Virus record (IMG/VR): IMGVR_UViG_3300018469_000082
Coordinates: 1 to 24,330 of that record
Strand: one strand, 5' to 3'
Source of the DNA: a virus
DNA: 24,330 bases
The notes under the pieces are model-generated. The model did not search any database. It saw only the letters and a list, made by a program, of their open reading frames with translations, and had not been told where the DNA came from. The position numbers were made by a program, and so were the translations under genes. This document shows positions 11,993-19,000 of the stretch, in pieces (position 1 is the stretch's first letter; each line of letters opens with the position of its first letter).

Positions 11993-12087
11993 TGTTCAGC
12001 GGCGACGAATGGTTCGTACTGTTGGTGGTTGCGCTGGTGATCGTCGGCGTCGTGGCTGTCGTGAGAGCGGGGAGACGTGGGAACTGA
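11992..12087 (+). CDS. 31-aa single-pass membrane peptide
   Basis: The ATG shares one base with the preceding stop (TGATG at 11990-11994). MFSGDE is followed by a hydrophobic span of about 18 residues (FVLLVVALVIVGVVAVV) and a basic tail RAGRRGN, giving an outside-in single-pass topology. Its last 11 bases overlap the GTG start of the next gene. The conserved-looking layout and one-base coupling support it as a real gene. Together with the signal-peptide protein upstream it may form a small envelope module. Confidence 0.55.
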   Translation: MFSGDEWFVLLVVALVIVGVVAVVRAGRRGN

Positions 12088-12832
12088 ACCGCTGGACGAT
12101 TCCCTTGCCGATCTTGCCGTCACGATCAACCACGAGCACGACCTTGCCTATCGCTCAGCCCTCGACACGCTCGAACACGCGATCCGCTGTGGCCAGGGTT
12201 TGATCGAGGCACGCGCGATGATCCCCGATGGGCGTTGGGGCCAATGGATGAAAGACAATCTCAACGTGAGTCCGCACGCGGCGACGCGGTACATGCGGAT
12301 AGCTACCCACGCCGACCGACTACTCACCGGCGACAGGCAACCGAAGTCAATCAACGCCGCGATCACCTACCTGCGCGACATTGACGCACCAGCCATCACG
12401 ACCGGGCGCAACGGTCGTCGTCCCACATTCGATGTCGATGAGGCGAAGCGGCTCCGCAAGCTAGGGATGACCTACGTGGACATCGGGGATGCGGTTGGCG
12501 TGTCCGATGTCGCCGTGTGGCGGCAACTCACACCGGGCGCGACGCGCAGGGCGATCACGTACACGAACCGGGCGCGAACTCAGCGCCGGGCCGAACGTCG
12601 CGCTCTCATCGAGAAGGAGCTTACGCAGAGGGTCGCCCGCGTCGGCGGTGCTCCTGCCGATGCCTACGCCTTTCTCCGCAAGTGCGCGATCGCGCTCGAT
12701 CGGGCACTGGCTGATGCGGATACTGATGAGATGCGTCGGACGCTGCGTGACGCGCTTGCCTACACGCATCGGGCGGAGGATGCGATCACCCGTGCTCTCG
12801 GCATCGAACGGGGGAGGCGTCATCTTGGCTGA
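12077..12832 (+). CDS. DUF3102-like protein with a C-terminal HTH
   Basis: Encodes 251 residues; GTG at 12077 after GGGGAG (12069-12074). Residues about 20-82 (ALDTLEHAIRCGQGLIEARAMIPDGRWGQWMKDNLNVSPHAATRYMRIA) follow the DUF3102 pattern: a helical region with G-xx-L-xEA and GxWxxW-xxxLxxS motifs, seen in phage and plasmid regulators. Residues 120-152 form a second helix-turn-helix (MTYVDIGDAVGVSDVAVWRQL). The C-terminus is helical and basic. It probably binds DNA. The N-terminus MGTEPLDDS carries the EPLDDS motif shared with three of the following genes. The next start overlaps its end by eight bases. Confidence 0.75.
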   Translation: MGTEPLDDSLADLAVTINHEHDLAYRSALDTLEHAIRCGQGLIEARAMIPDGRWGQWMKDNLNVSPHAATRYMRIATHADRLLTGDRQPKSINAAITYLRDIDAPAITTGRNGRRPTFDVDEAKRLRKLGMTYVDIGDAVGVSDVAVWRQLTPGATRRAITYTNRARTQRRAERRALIEKELTQRVARVGGAPADAYAFLRKCAIALDRALADADTDEMRRTLRDALAYTHRAEDAITRALGIERGRRHLG

Positions 12833-13001
12833 GAATCGAAGCGAACCGCTGTTCAATCACGCTCGACGTGAACGACTCATCCGCTTCCTGCTCGATGAGG
12901 GACTGGCCGAAGAACGGGAGGGCTACGGTCACGCAACCGCCGAACGGGTGGCCGACTCCGTGATCGAATGGCTCGAAGGTGAGATGCGCGATGCAGAGTG
13001 A
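12825..13001 (+). CDS. Small helical protein with an EPL motif
   Basis: Encodes 58 residues. TTG at 12825 is chosen because GGGAGG (12812-12817) lies seven bases upstream and no other start precedes SEPLFNHARRERLIRFLL. The protein is helical and charged, with an amphipathic pattern, and ends EGEMRDAE. SEPLFNH resembles the EPLDDS/EPLNDS motif of its neighbours, and the DNA (GAACCGCTG 12843-12851) matches the core of their repeat. It overlaps the genes on both sides. Function unknown. Confidence 0.55.
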   Translation: MAENRSEPLFNHARRERLIRFLLDEGLAEEREGYGHATAERVADSVIEWLEGEMRDAE

Positions 13002-13332
13002 ACGCATCGAACCGCTGGACGATTCCCACCGGCACGACGACTGCACCGCCGCCCACAACTGCGGCGAGCACCCCGAGTGGCCGTTCGAGCCGATGACCGA
13101 CGAGGAATGGGAACCGTTCGCCGCGGCGACCGGCATCGAACCGCTGAATGATTCCCGGCAAGAGTTCGTGGAGGCGATGGTTCGCTACGTCAAGACCCAT
13201 GAACGGTGGAGCGAGTTGAGCAAGGAGGATGCTGTGCGGGAGACCTTGCTCGTCCTGACGGGCGACATCGGCGCGGCGCAAGGATTCCTCAACGCGATCG
13301 GTGTGAAGGTCGATCTGTACGGCGATGCCTGA
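12991..13332 (+). CDS. Hypothetical protein with two EPL(D/N)DS motifs
   Basis: Encodes 113 residues; ATG at 12991 overlaps the previous gene by 11 bases (a GTG at 12979 would add four residues). The motif occurs twice: RIEPLDDSH near residue 8 and GIEPLNDSR near residue 52, about 44 residues apart. Between them lies a His/Asp/Cys-rich stretch. The second half is helical (residues about 55-110, EFVEAMVRYVKTHERWSEL). The internal duplication suggests that this gene arose by fusion or expansion of two repeat-headed units. Function unknown. Confidence 0.6.
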   Translation: MQSERIEPLDDSHRHDDCTAAHNCGEHPEWPFEPMTDEEWEPFAAATGIEPLNDSRQEFVEAMVRYVKTHERWSELSKEDAVRETLLVLTGDIGAAQGFLNAIGVKVDLYGDA

Positions 13333-13540
13333 TCGAGACATCGAACCGCTGAACGATCACGAGATCATCAAGTCCGTGCTGGTCCGCAGCCTGACCTTGA
13401 ATGAGGGGTGTTGCGGAACCCCGGAGTGGCGAGGACGGCTGTGCCCGTACCACCAGGGCGTGATGGACGGGGCCGAAATGGCCCTGCTGCAGCTCCGACT
13501 AGAGAGCAAGCCACCCGAGGCTGACAAGCGCCAGTCCTGA
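13325..13540 (+). CDS. Small C-x-x-H actinophage-type protein
   Basis: Encodes 71 residues; ATG at 13325 overlaps the previous stop. It starts MPDRDIEPLNDHEII, the fourth gene in a row with the EPL motif near its start. Cysteines appear as CC...LCPYHQGVMDGAE (about 29-50); a LCxYHxGxxDGxE end is familiar from small actinobacteriophage proteins that are annotated only as hypothetical. It may bind zinc. Its last 42 bases overlap the end of a convergent gene on the minus strand, so the two transcription directions meet here. Confidence 0.65.
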   Translation: MPDRDIEPLNDHEIIKSVLVRSLTLNEGCCGTPEWRGRLCPYHQGVMDGAEMALLQLRLESKPPEADKRQS

Positions 13541-13675
13541 CGCCACGAGGGCAGAGTCGAACGCCCGAGCGGCGAAGCGGATCACTGCCGCCACCACGAG
13601 CAGGACCGTGGCGATCAGGAAGAGGATGTCGGCCCAATCCAGTTCCCGTTCGACAACTTGTGCGAGCAGACTCAT
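13499..13675 (-). CDS. 58-aa two-helix membrane protein (lysis-region, holin-like)
   Basis: Encoded on the minus strand from ATG (13675-13673) to TAG (13501-13499). Its start overlaps the previous minus-strand stop as ATGA. Two membrane segments are clear: about residues 15-35 (ADILFLIATVLLVVAAVI) and 44-58 (LVASGLALVSLGWLAL). It is short, has an acidic first part (VERELDW) and a small basic loop (RFAARAFD), a class II holin-like layout. It lies in the same late operon, three genes below the endolysin, so a lysis role is plausible. It overlaps the end of the convergent plus-strand gene by 42 bases. Confidence 0.65.
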   Translation of the reverse strand: MSLLAQVVERELDWADILFLIATVLLVVAAVIRFAARAFDSALVASGLALVSLGWLAL

Positions 13676-13842
13676 CGCTTCCCTTTCGTCCCGTAGCGGG
13701 AGTTGCGTTTCACGGCGGCGTTGGCCTGTCGGACGGCGCTACCCGGACTCGCCCCTTTGGCCTTCGTTGATTGGTAGACGTGATCCCACTGCCGTTTCAG
13801 CTTGGGTGTGGTCGCCTTCTTCGTGAACTTGCGTGCTGGCAC
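13672..13842 (-). CDS. Small basic phage protein
   Basis: Encoded from GTG at 13842 to TGA at 13672, 56 residues; GAAGGAGGAAC lies just upstream. The product is very basic (MPARKFTKKATTPKLKRQWDHVY...) with a RQWDHVYxS segment and a GxxxxAVRQANAAVKR helix, an arrangement I recognise from short actinobacteriophage proteins near the lysis or head genes, usually unannotated. The first 104 bases lie inside the 3' part of the upstream membrane-protein gene in another frame. The ATGA overlap at its end couples it to the 58-aa membrane protein. Confidence 0.65.
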   Translation of the reverse strand: MPARKFTKKATTPKLKRQWDHVYQSTKAKGASPGSAVRQANAAVKRNSRYGTKGKR

Positions 13843-14023
13843 CGTTCCTCCTTCGGGCTTCCAGAAGGCTTCTGATCTGGTCGAACGAGATGACCCCCAT
13901 GAGCACGCAACCGAAGATGATCGACGCCGTGGACGACGGCTGCTCGATCAGCGCGTCGAGGACGATCGCCAGACCGAGGACAAAGACGAGTACTCGGACC
14001 ACGACGTGGATGGCGTTGCTCAC
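13739..14023 (-). CDS. Two-helix membrane protein after the endolysin gene (holin candidate)
   Basis: Encodes 94 residues from GTG at 14023, which shares one base with the endolysin stop (TAGTG). Two membrane segments: about residues 5-22 (IHVVVRVLVFVLGLAIVLDAL) and 33-48 (ASIIFGCVLMGVISF), followed by a charged C-terminal tail. Position directly after the amidase and one-base coupling make this the best holin candidate in the window. The soluble tail (residues about 60-94) overlaps the following gene for 104 bases on the same strand, so the sequence there serves two frames; the true end of the function could lie earlier. Confidence 0.65.
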   Translation of the reverse strand: MSNAIHVVVRVLVFVLGLAIVLDALIEQPSSTASIIFGCVLMGVISFDQIRSLLEARRRNGASTQVHEEGDHTQAETAVGSRLPINEGQRGESG

Positions 14024-14868
14024 TACTTCTTCGTGTTGTCGTGAATCTGTTTGAGCATCGTGTCGGTAGGGGGCGCAGTGCCGTCCTTCCAGCCACCGAG
14101 GAACTGGCGCACCGTGCCTTTGATTGTGTTCAGCGCTGACCACGCCTTGGTCCCACTAATGTCATGCGTCCACACCGCCGAGGCGATCTTCTTGGCGTCC
14201 TCATCCGAGATAGGCATGTCGACTTCCTCTCCCGACCCGCCTGCGGCGGCTCGACGGTTGCATTCGGCCTTCAAGTCATCGAGCGACCAGGTGCCCGACG
14301 ACGTGACCGATTTCGGATACCAGCCGCCCTGAACCCCGGTGCAGGTGGCCGGGTCAACCTTCCGGTCGGGTGCGTACGCCTGGTGGTGGATCACATCCGT
14401 GGGGAGTAAGCCACATTTGCTAGTGACAACCAGTGAGGTGGCAAACGCCGCGTCAATGCACGCCTTCGAGTACGGCTCACCGACCCCGTTGTTCCCGATC
14501 TCGATTCCCACGGCGTACGTGTTCATCGAGTCCACCGGCACCGTGCCCCGCGACGTGTCGCGGGTACCGGACCCTTTGCCGTTCGTGTTGGTCGCCCCTG
14601 CGGCCATGACCCACACCTCGCCGTCGCGGGCGATGTACAGGTTGGCGGTCGGGTACGCGTCGTTGCTCGGGTTGAGCATGTAGGCCACGTCGTTGGCTGC
14701 CGAGCACCCGGTCGATGACGCGGTGTGGTGCCACATCACGCACCACGGCCGACCCGAGTCGTAGCCACCGCTGGACCGGCTACGGGTCTTCCAGCTGTCG
14801 CACTCGACCACACGCTGGCCAGCGCGACGTAGCTCGTCGGCCAGCCAGGTGAGGTAGTAACTACCCAT
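14023..14868 (-). CDS. Endolysin: N-acetylmuramoyl-L-alanine amidase (Amidase_2/PGRP type)
   Basis: Encodes 281 residues. It would cleave the bond between N-acetylmuramic acid and the L-alanine of the peptide stem, lysing the host. Catalytic zinc-site residues: H47/H48 in VMWHHTASSTG, E123 in VGIEIGN, H161/H162 in VIHHQAYAPDRKVDP with K170 and D172. The domain covers about residues 35-185. Residues about 215-281 form a separate C-terminal segment (SDEDAKKIASAVWTHDI...), probably for cell-wall binding or multimerisation. There is no signal peptide, so export needs a holin; the genes after it encode small membrane proteins. ATG at 14868 overlaps the preceding gene by eight bases. Confidence 0.92.
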   Translation of the reverse strand: MGSYYLTWLADELRRAGQRVVECDSWKTRSRSSGGYDSGRPWCVMWHHTASSTGCSAANDVAYMLNPSNDAYPTANLYIARDGEVWVMAAGATNTNGKGSGTRDTSRGTVPVDSMNTYAVGIEIGNNGVGEPYSKACIDAAFATSLVVTSKCGLLPTDVIHHQAYAPDRKVDPATCTGVQGGWYPKSVTSSGTWSLDDLKAECNRRAAAGGSGEEVDMPISDEDAKKIASAVWTHDISGTKAWSALNTIKGTVRQFLGGWKDGTAPPTDTMLKQIHDNTKK

Positions 14869-15154
14869 CGGTGGCGACCAGCCTCAACAGAACGAACTCG
14901 ATGTCTTCGAGCGCCTGGTTGGCCCGATGCTGCTGACGGGCGTTCAAGTCTCGCTCATCGAGCGCGGCTTGGACTCGTCGGATCAGCCCATCGAGCACGT
15001 CCCGAACGTGCTTGCCCGGTGGCAGTCGTGGCCCCCGGTCGAGCAGGGCGACTCGCAATGAGATGTTGCGGACCTGTTCGGGGATGGCGTCTTCGGGGTG
15101 CCAGGCATCCTCTGGTTCAGAGTCCCCAAAGTCAGAACGTTGAGCCTCGTCCAC
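14861..15154 (-). CDS. Small acidic/helical protein before the endolysin
   Basis: Encodes 97 residues from GTG at 15154 (frame open further upstream, but that part is an obvious shadow of other genes). The start overlaps the 66-aa gene by 23 bases. Acidic N-terminus (DFGDSEPEDAWHPEDA), then a helical region with a RRVQAALDERDLNARQQHRANQALEDIEFVLLRL heptad-like pattern, suggesting a coiled-coil oligomer. Its end overlaps the endolysin start by eight bases. It may be a minor virion or lysis-linked protein; function unknown. Confidence 0.6.
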   Translation of the reverse strand: MDEAQRSDFGDSEPEDAWHPEDAIPEQVRNISLRVALLDRGPRLPPGKHVRDVLDGLIRRVQAALDERDLNARQQHRANQALEDIEFVLLRLVATDG

Positions 15155-15332
15155 CCGCTCGCCTCTGCCTGCCCTGCGCTCGCTTGGCCTGGTTGTAGGC
15201 CTGGCGGATCGACCCCGCCTGACCGGGGAAGGGCTTGCTGGTGATGGCACCCGGCCGGGGTGGGCTGATCCCATAGCGCGCACGACCCTTGGCGGGGACC
15301 CTGCCCCGGCCGAGGTTGACGTTTCGAGGCAT
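15132..15332 (-). CDS. Small basic Gly/Arg-rich protein
   Basis: Encodes 66 residues, ATG at 15332 with GGGAGGAGC just upstream. The protein is rich in Arg, Gly, Pro and Lys (GRGRVPAKGRARYG; RAQGRQRRAGGRG), with one helical segment IRQAYNQAKRAQ. It is probably disordered and may bind nucleic acid or the virion. Its end overlaps the next gene's GTG by 23 bases. Function unknown. Confidence 0.6.
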   Translation of the reverse strand: MPRNVNLGRGRVPAKGRARYGISPPRPGAITSKPFPGQAGSIRQAYNQAKRAQGRQRRAGGRGSTF

Positions 15333-15342
15333 GGCTCCTCCC

Positions 15343-15795
15343 TTAGGCCGCGTTGAAGTGGAAGTCCTGCGGAGCGGACTTGAAGCCAAGGTTGTCGATC
15401 TCCACTGGCACCGTCGCCGGACCCCCAGCGGTAGACGGTTGGACACCGGTCGTCACCTCGGTGGCGCTGACGTACGTGGTCGGTTCCTTGCCGCCGTTGA
15501 ACACGATCACGGATTTCGGGATGAAGTTCGAGCCGATCGCGGTCATCGTGAAGTTCGCTCCACCGACCACCGCGTTGTTCGGAGTGATGTCCGTGAGGAC
15601 CGGGGTGTACATACCGGTCAGCTCGTCGCTCGGTGAACCGCCAGGTTCGGTCACGGTTCCGCTGTTGGCCGGGGGGGTGTGTGGACTGGTGCTGGTGCCT
15701 GGCTCGACCTCGCCAGTCGTCACCGCAGCCGTCCCGCCTGGCGGCTGGCCCGAGTTGATGACCGGCAGCCCGTAGTCGTACAGCGGGTGGACCAT
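15343..15795 (-). CDS. IPT/TIG Ig-like domain protein (virion decoration candidate)
   Basis: Encodes 150 residues. Residues about 65-148 (PVLTDITPNNAVVGGANFTMTAIGSNF, then VIVFNGG, VPVEIDN...) have the beta-strand pattern of an IPT/TIG immunoglobulin-like domain: PxITxIxPxxxxxGG followed by (I/V)xGxxF and VxFNG. The first 62 residues are Pro/Thr/Ser/Gly-rich and likely flexible. Such domains decorate capsids and tails in phages, and its place in the minus-strand late operon fits a surface virion protein. The ATG shares one base with the upstream stop (TGATG). Confidence 0.8.
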   Translation of the reverse strand: MVHPLYDYGLPVINSGQPPGGTAAVTTGEVEPGTSTSPHTPPANSGTVTEPGGSPSDELTGMYTPVLTDITPNNAVVGGANFTMTAIGSNFIPKSVIVFNGGKEPTTYVSATEVTTGVQPSTAGGPATVPVEIDNLGFKSAPQDFHFNAA

Positions 15796-15980
15796 CAGAT
15801 GCCCAGCCCGCCGCGAGCCTTGGCTCCTTCGGCCGGGTCACCGGGCGGGTTCACGGACGGGGACTCACTCCCGTCCACCGTGGTGGCGTTCTCCTTGGCG
15901 CTGCGCCGTTCCTCCAACACGCTGTCGTGACCGCGTGGGTCCTTCTCCGGGGCGTCAGCGGTCTTCTTGGTGGTGGCCAT
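15795..15980 (-). CDS. Small hydrophilic protein
   Basis: Encodes 61 residues, MATTKKTADAPEKDP... Rich in charged residues, Pro and Gly, with no Cys and no hydrophobic core, so probably disordered. It follows the 2519-aa gene after a palindrome copy, and its stop overlaps the next start (TGATG). GGGGGAC on the minus strand upstream may serve as ribosome binding site. Could be a virion-associated linker or chaperone-like protein; function unknown. Confidence 0.6.
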   Translation of the reverse strand: MATTKKTADAPEKDPRGHDSVLEERRSAKENATTVDGSESPSVNPPGDPAEGAKARGGLGI

Positions 15981-16004
15981 ACATGAAGGGCGAACTGTCC
16001 CCCG

Positions 16005-16019
16005 TATCCAAGTTGGATA
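16005..16019. promoter_or_regulatory. 15-bp palindrome copy 5 (perfect), at the 3' end of the giant gene
   Basis: Read on the minus strand, TATCCAACTTGGATA starts immediately after the TGA stop of the 2519-aa gene. The central base C on the minus strand makes it inverted relative to copy 6. It lies 25 bases before the 61-aa gene's start. Confidence 0.75.
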
Positions 16020-19000
16020 TCAGCCTCGAAGTGCAGCCAGGGCTTCAAGCCGGTCCATCTCATCGAGCTGCCCGTAGTACGCCGATCCCTGCTGCCTGCG
16101 CCTTTCCGCCGCCATCACCTCGGGGGTCATCTGCTTGCCGGGGAACCCGAGGAAGTTCCACAACGCCTGTGTGGTGCGGCCCTCCCGCTCGGGGGTGGTG
16201 CCGACGAGCCGGTTGATCTGCGCCAGCGGCGGGATCAGGTCCCGCACGATGTCGGCGCTCTGTTGGGGGACTGCTGTGCCGCCGCCAGGAATCTGTTCGG
16301 TCTGGCCGAGCATCCCCAGCACCGGTTCCAACCAGCTCAGCTCGGTCCCGCCGAGCTGCTGGTAGCTCTTCCCGTACGGAGCGCCGTAGAAGAAGTTCTG
16401 CCCGGTGAGCGCTTGGGCCGGGTTCTTCAACAGCGGGTTCAGGTTCGACAGCATCTTCATCGAGCCGAACTCGCGCAGTGACTCCTGCATCTGGCTGGGA
16501 CCGAACTCGGGAGCGAGCGCCACGCCCGGGGTGAGCCGGAACGCGCCCAGCTCCTTGAGGTACTTGGGCATCAGCGGGAAGCCCTGGCCCGAGTCCTCAT
16601 CGAAGTTCTTGCGGAACTTCTCGTAGGTCAGGTAGGTCTTGGGCCGCAGCATCATCTGCTGCATCTGCAGCGGGACGTTGCGGCTCATGTAGGTCCAGAA
16701 CGGGACCAGCTTCCGCATCTTGGCGTCGAACTCGGAGACGTGGCTGTAGTTGAAGTGGATGCGGTTGATCCGCTGCGTGGCCTCCGACACGGTGCCACCG
16801 TTCATCAACGTGTCCAACGCCAGCCCGGCTCGCACCCCGCCCTCGATGGCCTCGCCCACACGCCGGGTGAAGCGGACGGCCCGGTTCTGCATGACGGCCC
16901 GCTTCGCGCCCTTGGCCATCTGTCCGCTGGCGGCTGCGCCGACCTCGGCTGCGGAGAACCCGCCCCCGGCCCCGCTGCCGTACACGGCCCGCACCACGTC
17001 CTTGGCCTTGTCCTGGTACGCCTTCGGCAGCGTCTTCCACCATTCGCCTCGCGGGTTCTGACGGTACGCCGTCCAGAGCTTCACCCCGGCCCCCTGGTTG
17101 ATGAGTGAGGCACCATCGGAGGTGTTCATGAACATGGCACCGAGCGCGTTGCGGACGTGGAAGCCCGGGGTCATCGTGGCGTACGTCTTGAAGAACTGCG
17201 TGTAGGTGTCGAACAGCTTGCCGACCGGGCCGGGCTTGGCCTTGATGATCTTCTCGTTGATCTCGTTGAACGCCCGCTGCACGGTGCGGTCGATGGCCAG
17301 GTCCCGCCCGGTGACCTGCGAGGTGAAGGCGGCGAAGTTGTCCTTGAACACCGTCCGCATGATGGGCACGCCCTTGCCGCTGGCAAGCATCTTGGACATC
17401 TGGTCGAGGTGCTGTGCCCGAGCGTCGAGGTCCTGCATCTTGGGCACGATGTCCGCAGTGGAGCGCAGCAGGTCGAGCGTGGTCTGGTCGGCCCCCGACG
17501 AGGCGGCGTCGGTCATGTCCTTCACGAGCTGCTCGTAGGCCGCGGTCGTGTTGACCTTGGCCGGGACCGACACACCCTGAACTCGTTTCACTCGTTGCTG
17601 GGCGGTCCTCACACCGCGCTCGATGGCCACCGCGTCGTTCAGCCGTTCGTCGGCCTGCCCGGCGAGAATCTTGTCGGTGTCACCGAGGGCGAACCACTCC
17701 TTGCCGAGCGCTTGGGTCCGGGCGTTGATCCGGGTCTGGATGCGATCCGACACCTGCTGCGCGTAGTCCCGGTTGCCGATCATGTTCTGCAGCGTCTGAC
17801 GGTCGGCACCGAGCAGCTCGTTGTCCGCGATCTCCTTGGCCATCGTCTCGATGGGCTTGGCCAGTTTCGTCTCGGCCTCCCGGCCACCCCTCACGGTCGG
17901 TTCCAACGCCCCGATCTCGCCCGGGACCGCCAGCTCCCGCTCGTACTCCCCGGCCCGTTGCCGTGCCGCCATCTCACGGCGGGTGACAGCGGGCTGTCGG
18001 TTGGCCGACTGCGTGCGAGCCAACTGATCCAACTCGGCCTGGGCCTCGGGGGTGAGTGGCTGGCGCAACTCTGCGAGACGCTGATCCACCGTCTCCTGCG
18101 CGCCCCGGTAGCGCGCCCGCTCCCCGGCCAGCTCCTTGTACTTGCCGGGCTGGAAGTAGCTCGTCAGGTCCTGAGGTGTGGGCGCTTCTTCGAGCGCACC
18201 GCGTCGCGTCAGGAGATCGAACCAGTCCCCGGCCACCATGCCTTCGGTGCCACCGGCTCCACCGAGCCGGGCCACCCGCTGGTCCATCTCGCGCAGTGCC
18301 CGGGTCGTGCGGAGCGATTCGTCGCGGATCACTTCGAGCACCCGCGCCCTCGCTTCCGGGGGGATGCGCTCGAACAGGTCGGCCAGGAACTTGGCCCGCT
18401 GCTTCTGGCCTCGCCCGGCGATCATCGTGACGAGACGACCGGGACTGAGTGTCGCGCCCTTGCCCCGTCCACCGATGGCCCGCGGATGGATCGGACCCTG
18501 GGCTGCGCCCAGCCCGAGTCGCTTGGCCTCTGCTTGCGTGACCTCTGCACCGAGTGGCTCCAAGCCCTTGCCGCCCGCGAACAGTCGCTTCGGTTCGCCC
18601 GACAGTTCCTTCCACCGGGACCCGGTGAACCGTTGCAGCAACTCCCCGAATCCACGCGTCTCTTCGATCACCTTGTTGCGGGCGTAGGCATCGAGGTCGC
18701 TGACGATGGCCATCGTGTCGAACTTGCCGCCCAGGCCGATGTCTTCGACCTCGCCGCCGCGCAGGAAGGCTTCGACATCGGCCCCGCCCCCACCCTCTTC
18801 GGCCATCGCCTCGTCCACGAACTCTTGAATGTCGGTGTCTTCCAAACCTTCGGTGGTGCGACGACGCCCGCCGATGCCGAGCTGCTGGGCTGCCTCGTCG
18901 GCCTGCAGCTGTTGCAGCTCCTTGGTCATGATCTCGCCGGTCGCCTCGTTGATCCCTCCAAGTTCCTGGAACGAGCCGAGTCGGGCGAGCTGCTCGGGCG

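Noticed and set aside
12489-12824. A long upstream extension of the 58-aa gene at 12825
   Set aside because: The extension is a shadow of the DUF3102-like gene in another frame; the TTG at 12825 has a ribosome binding site.
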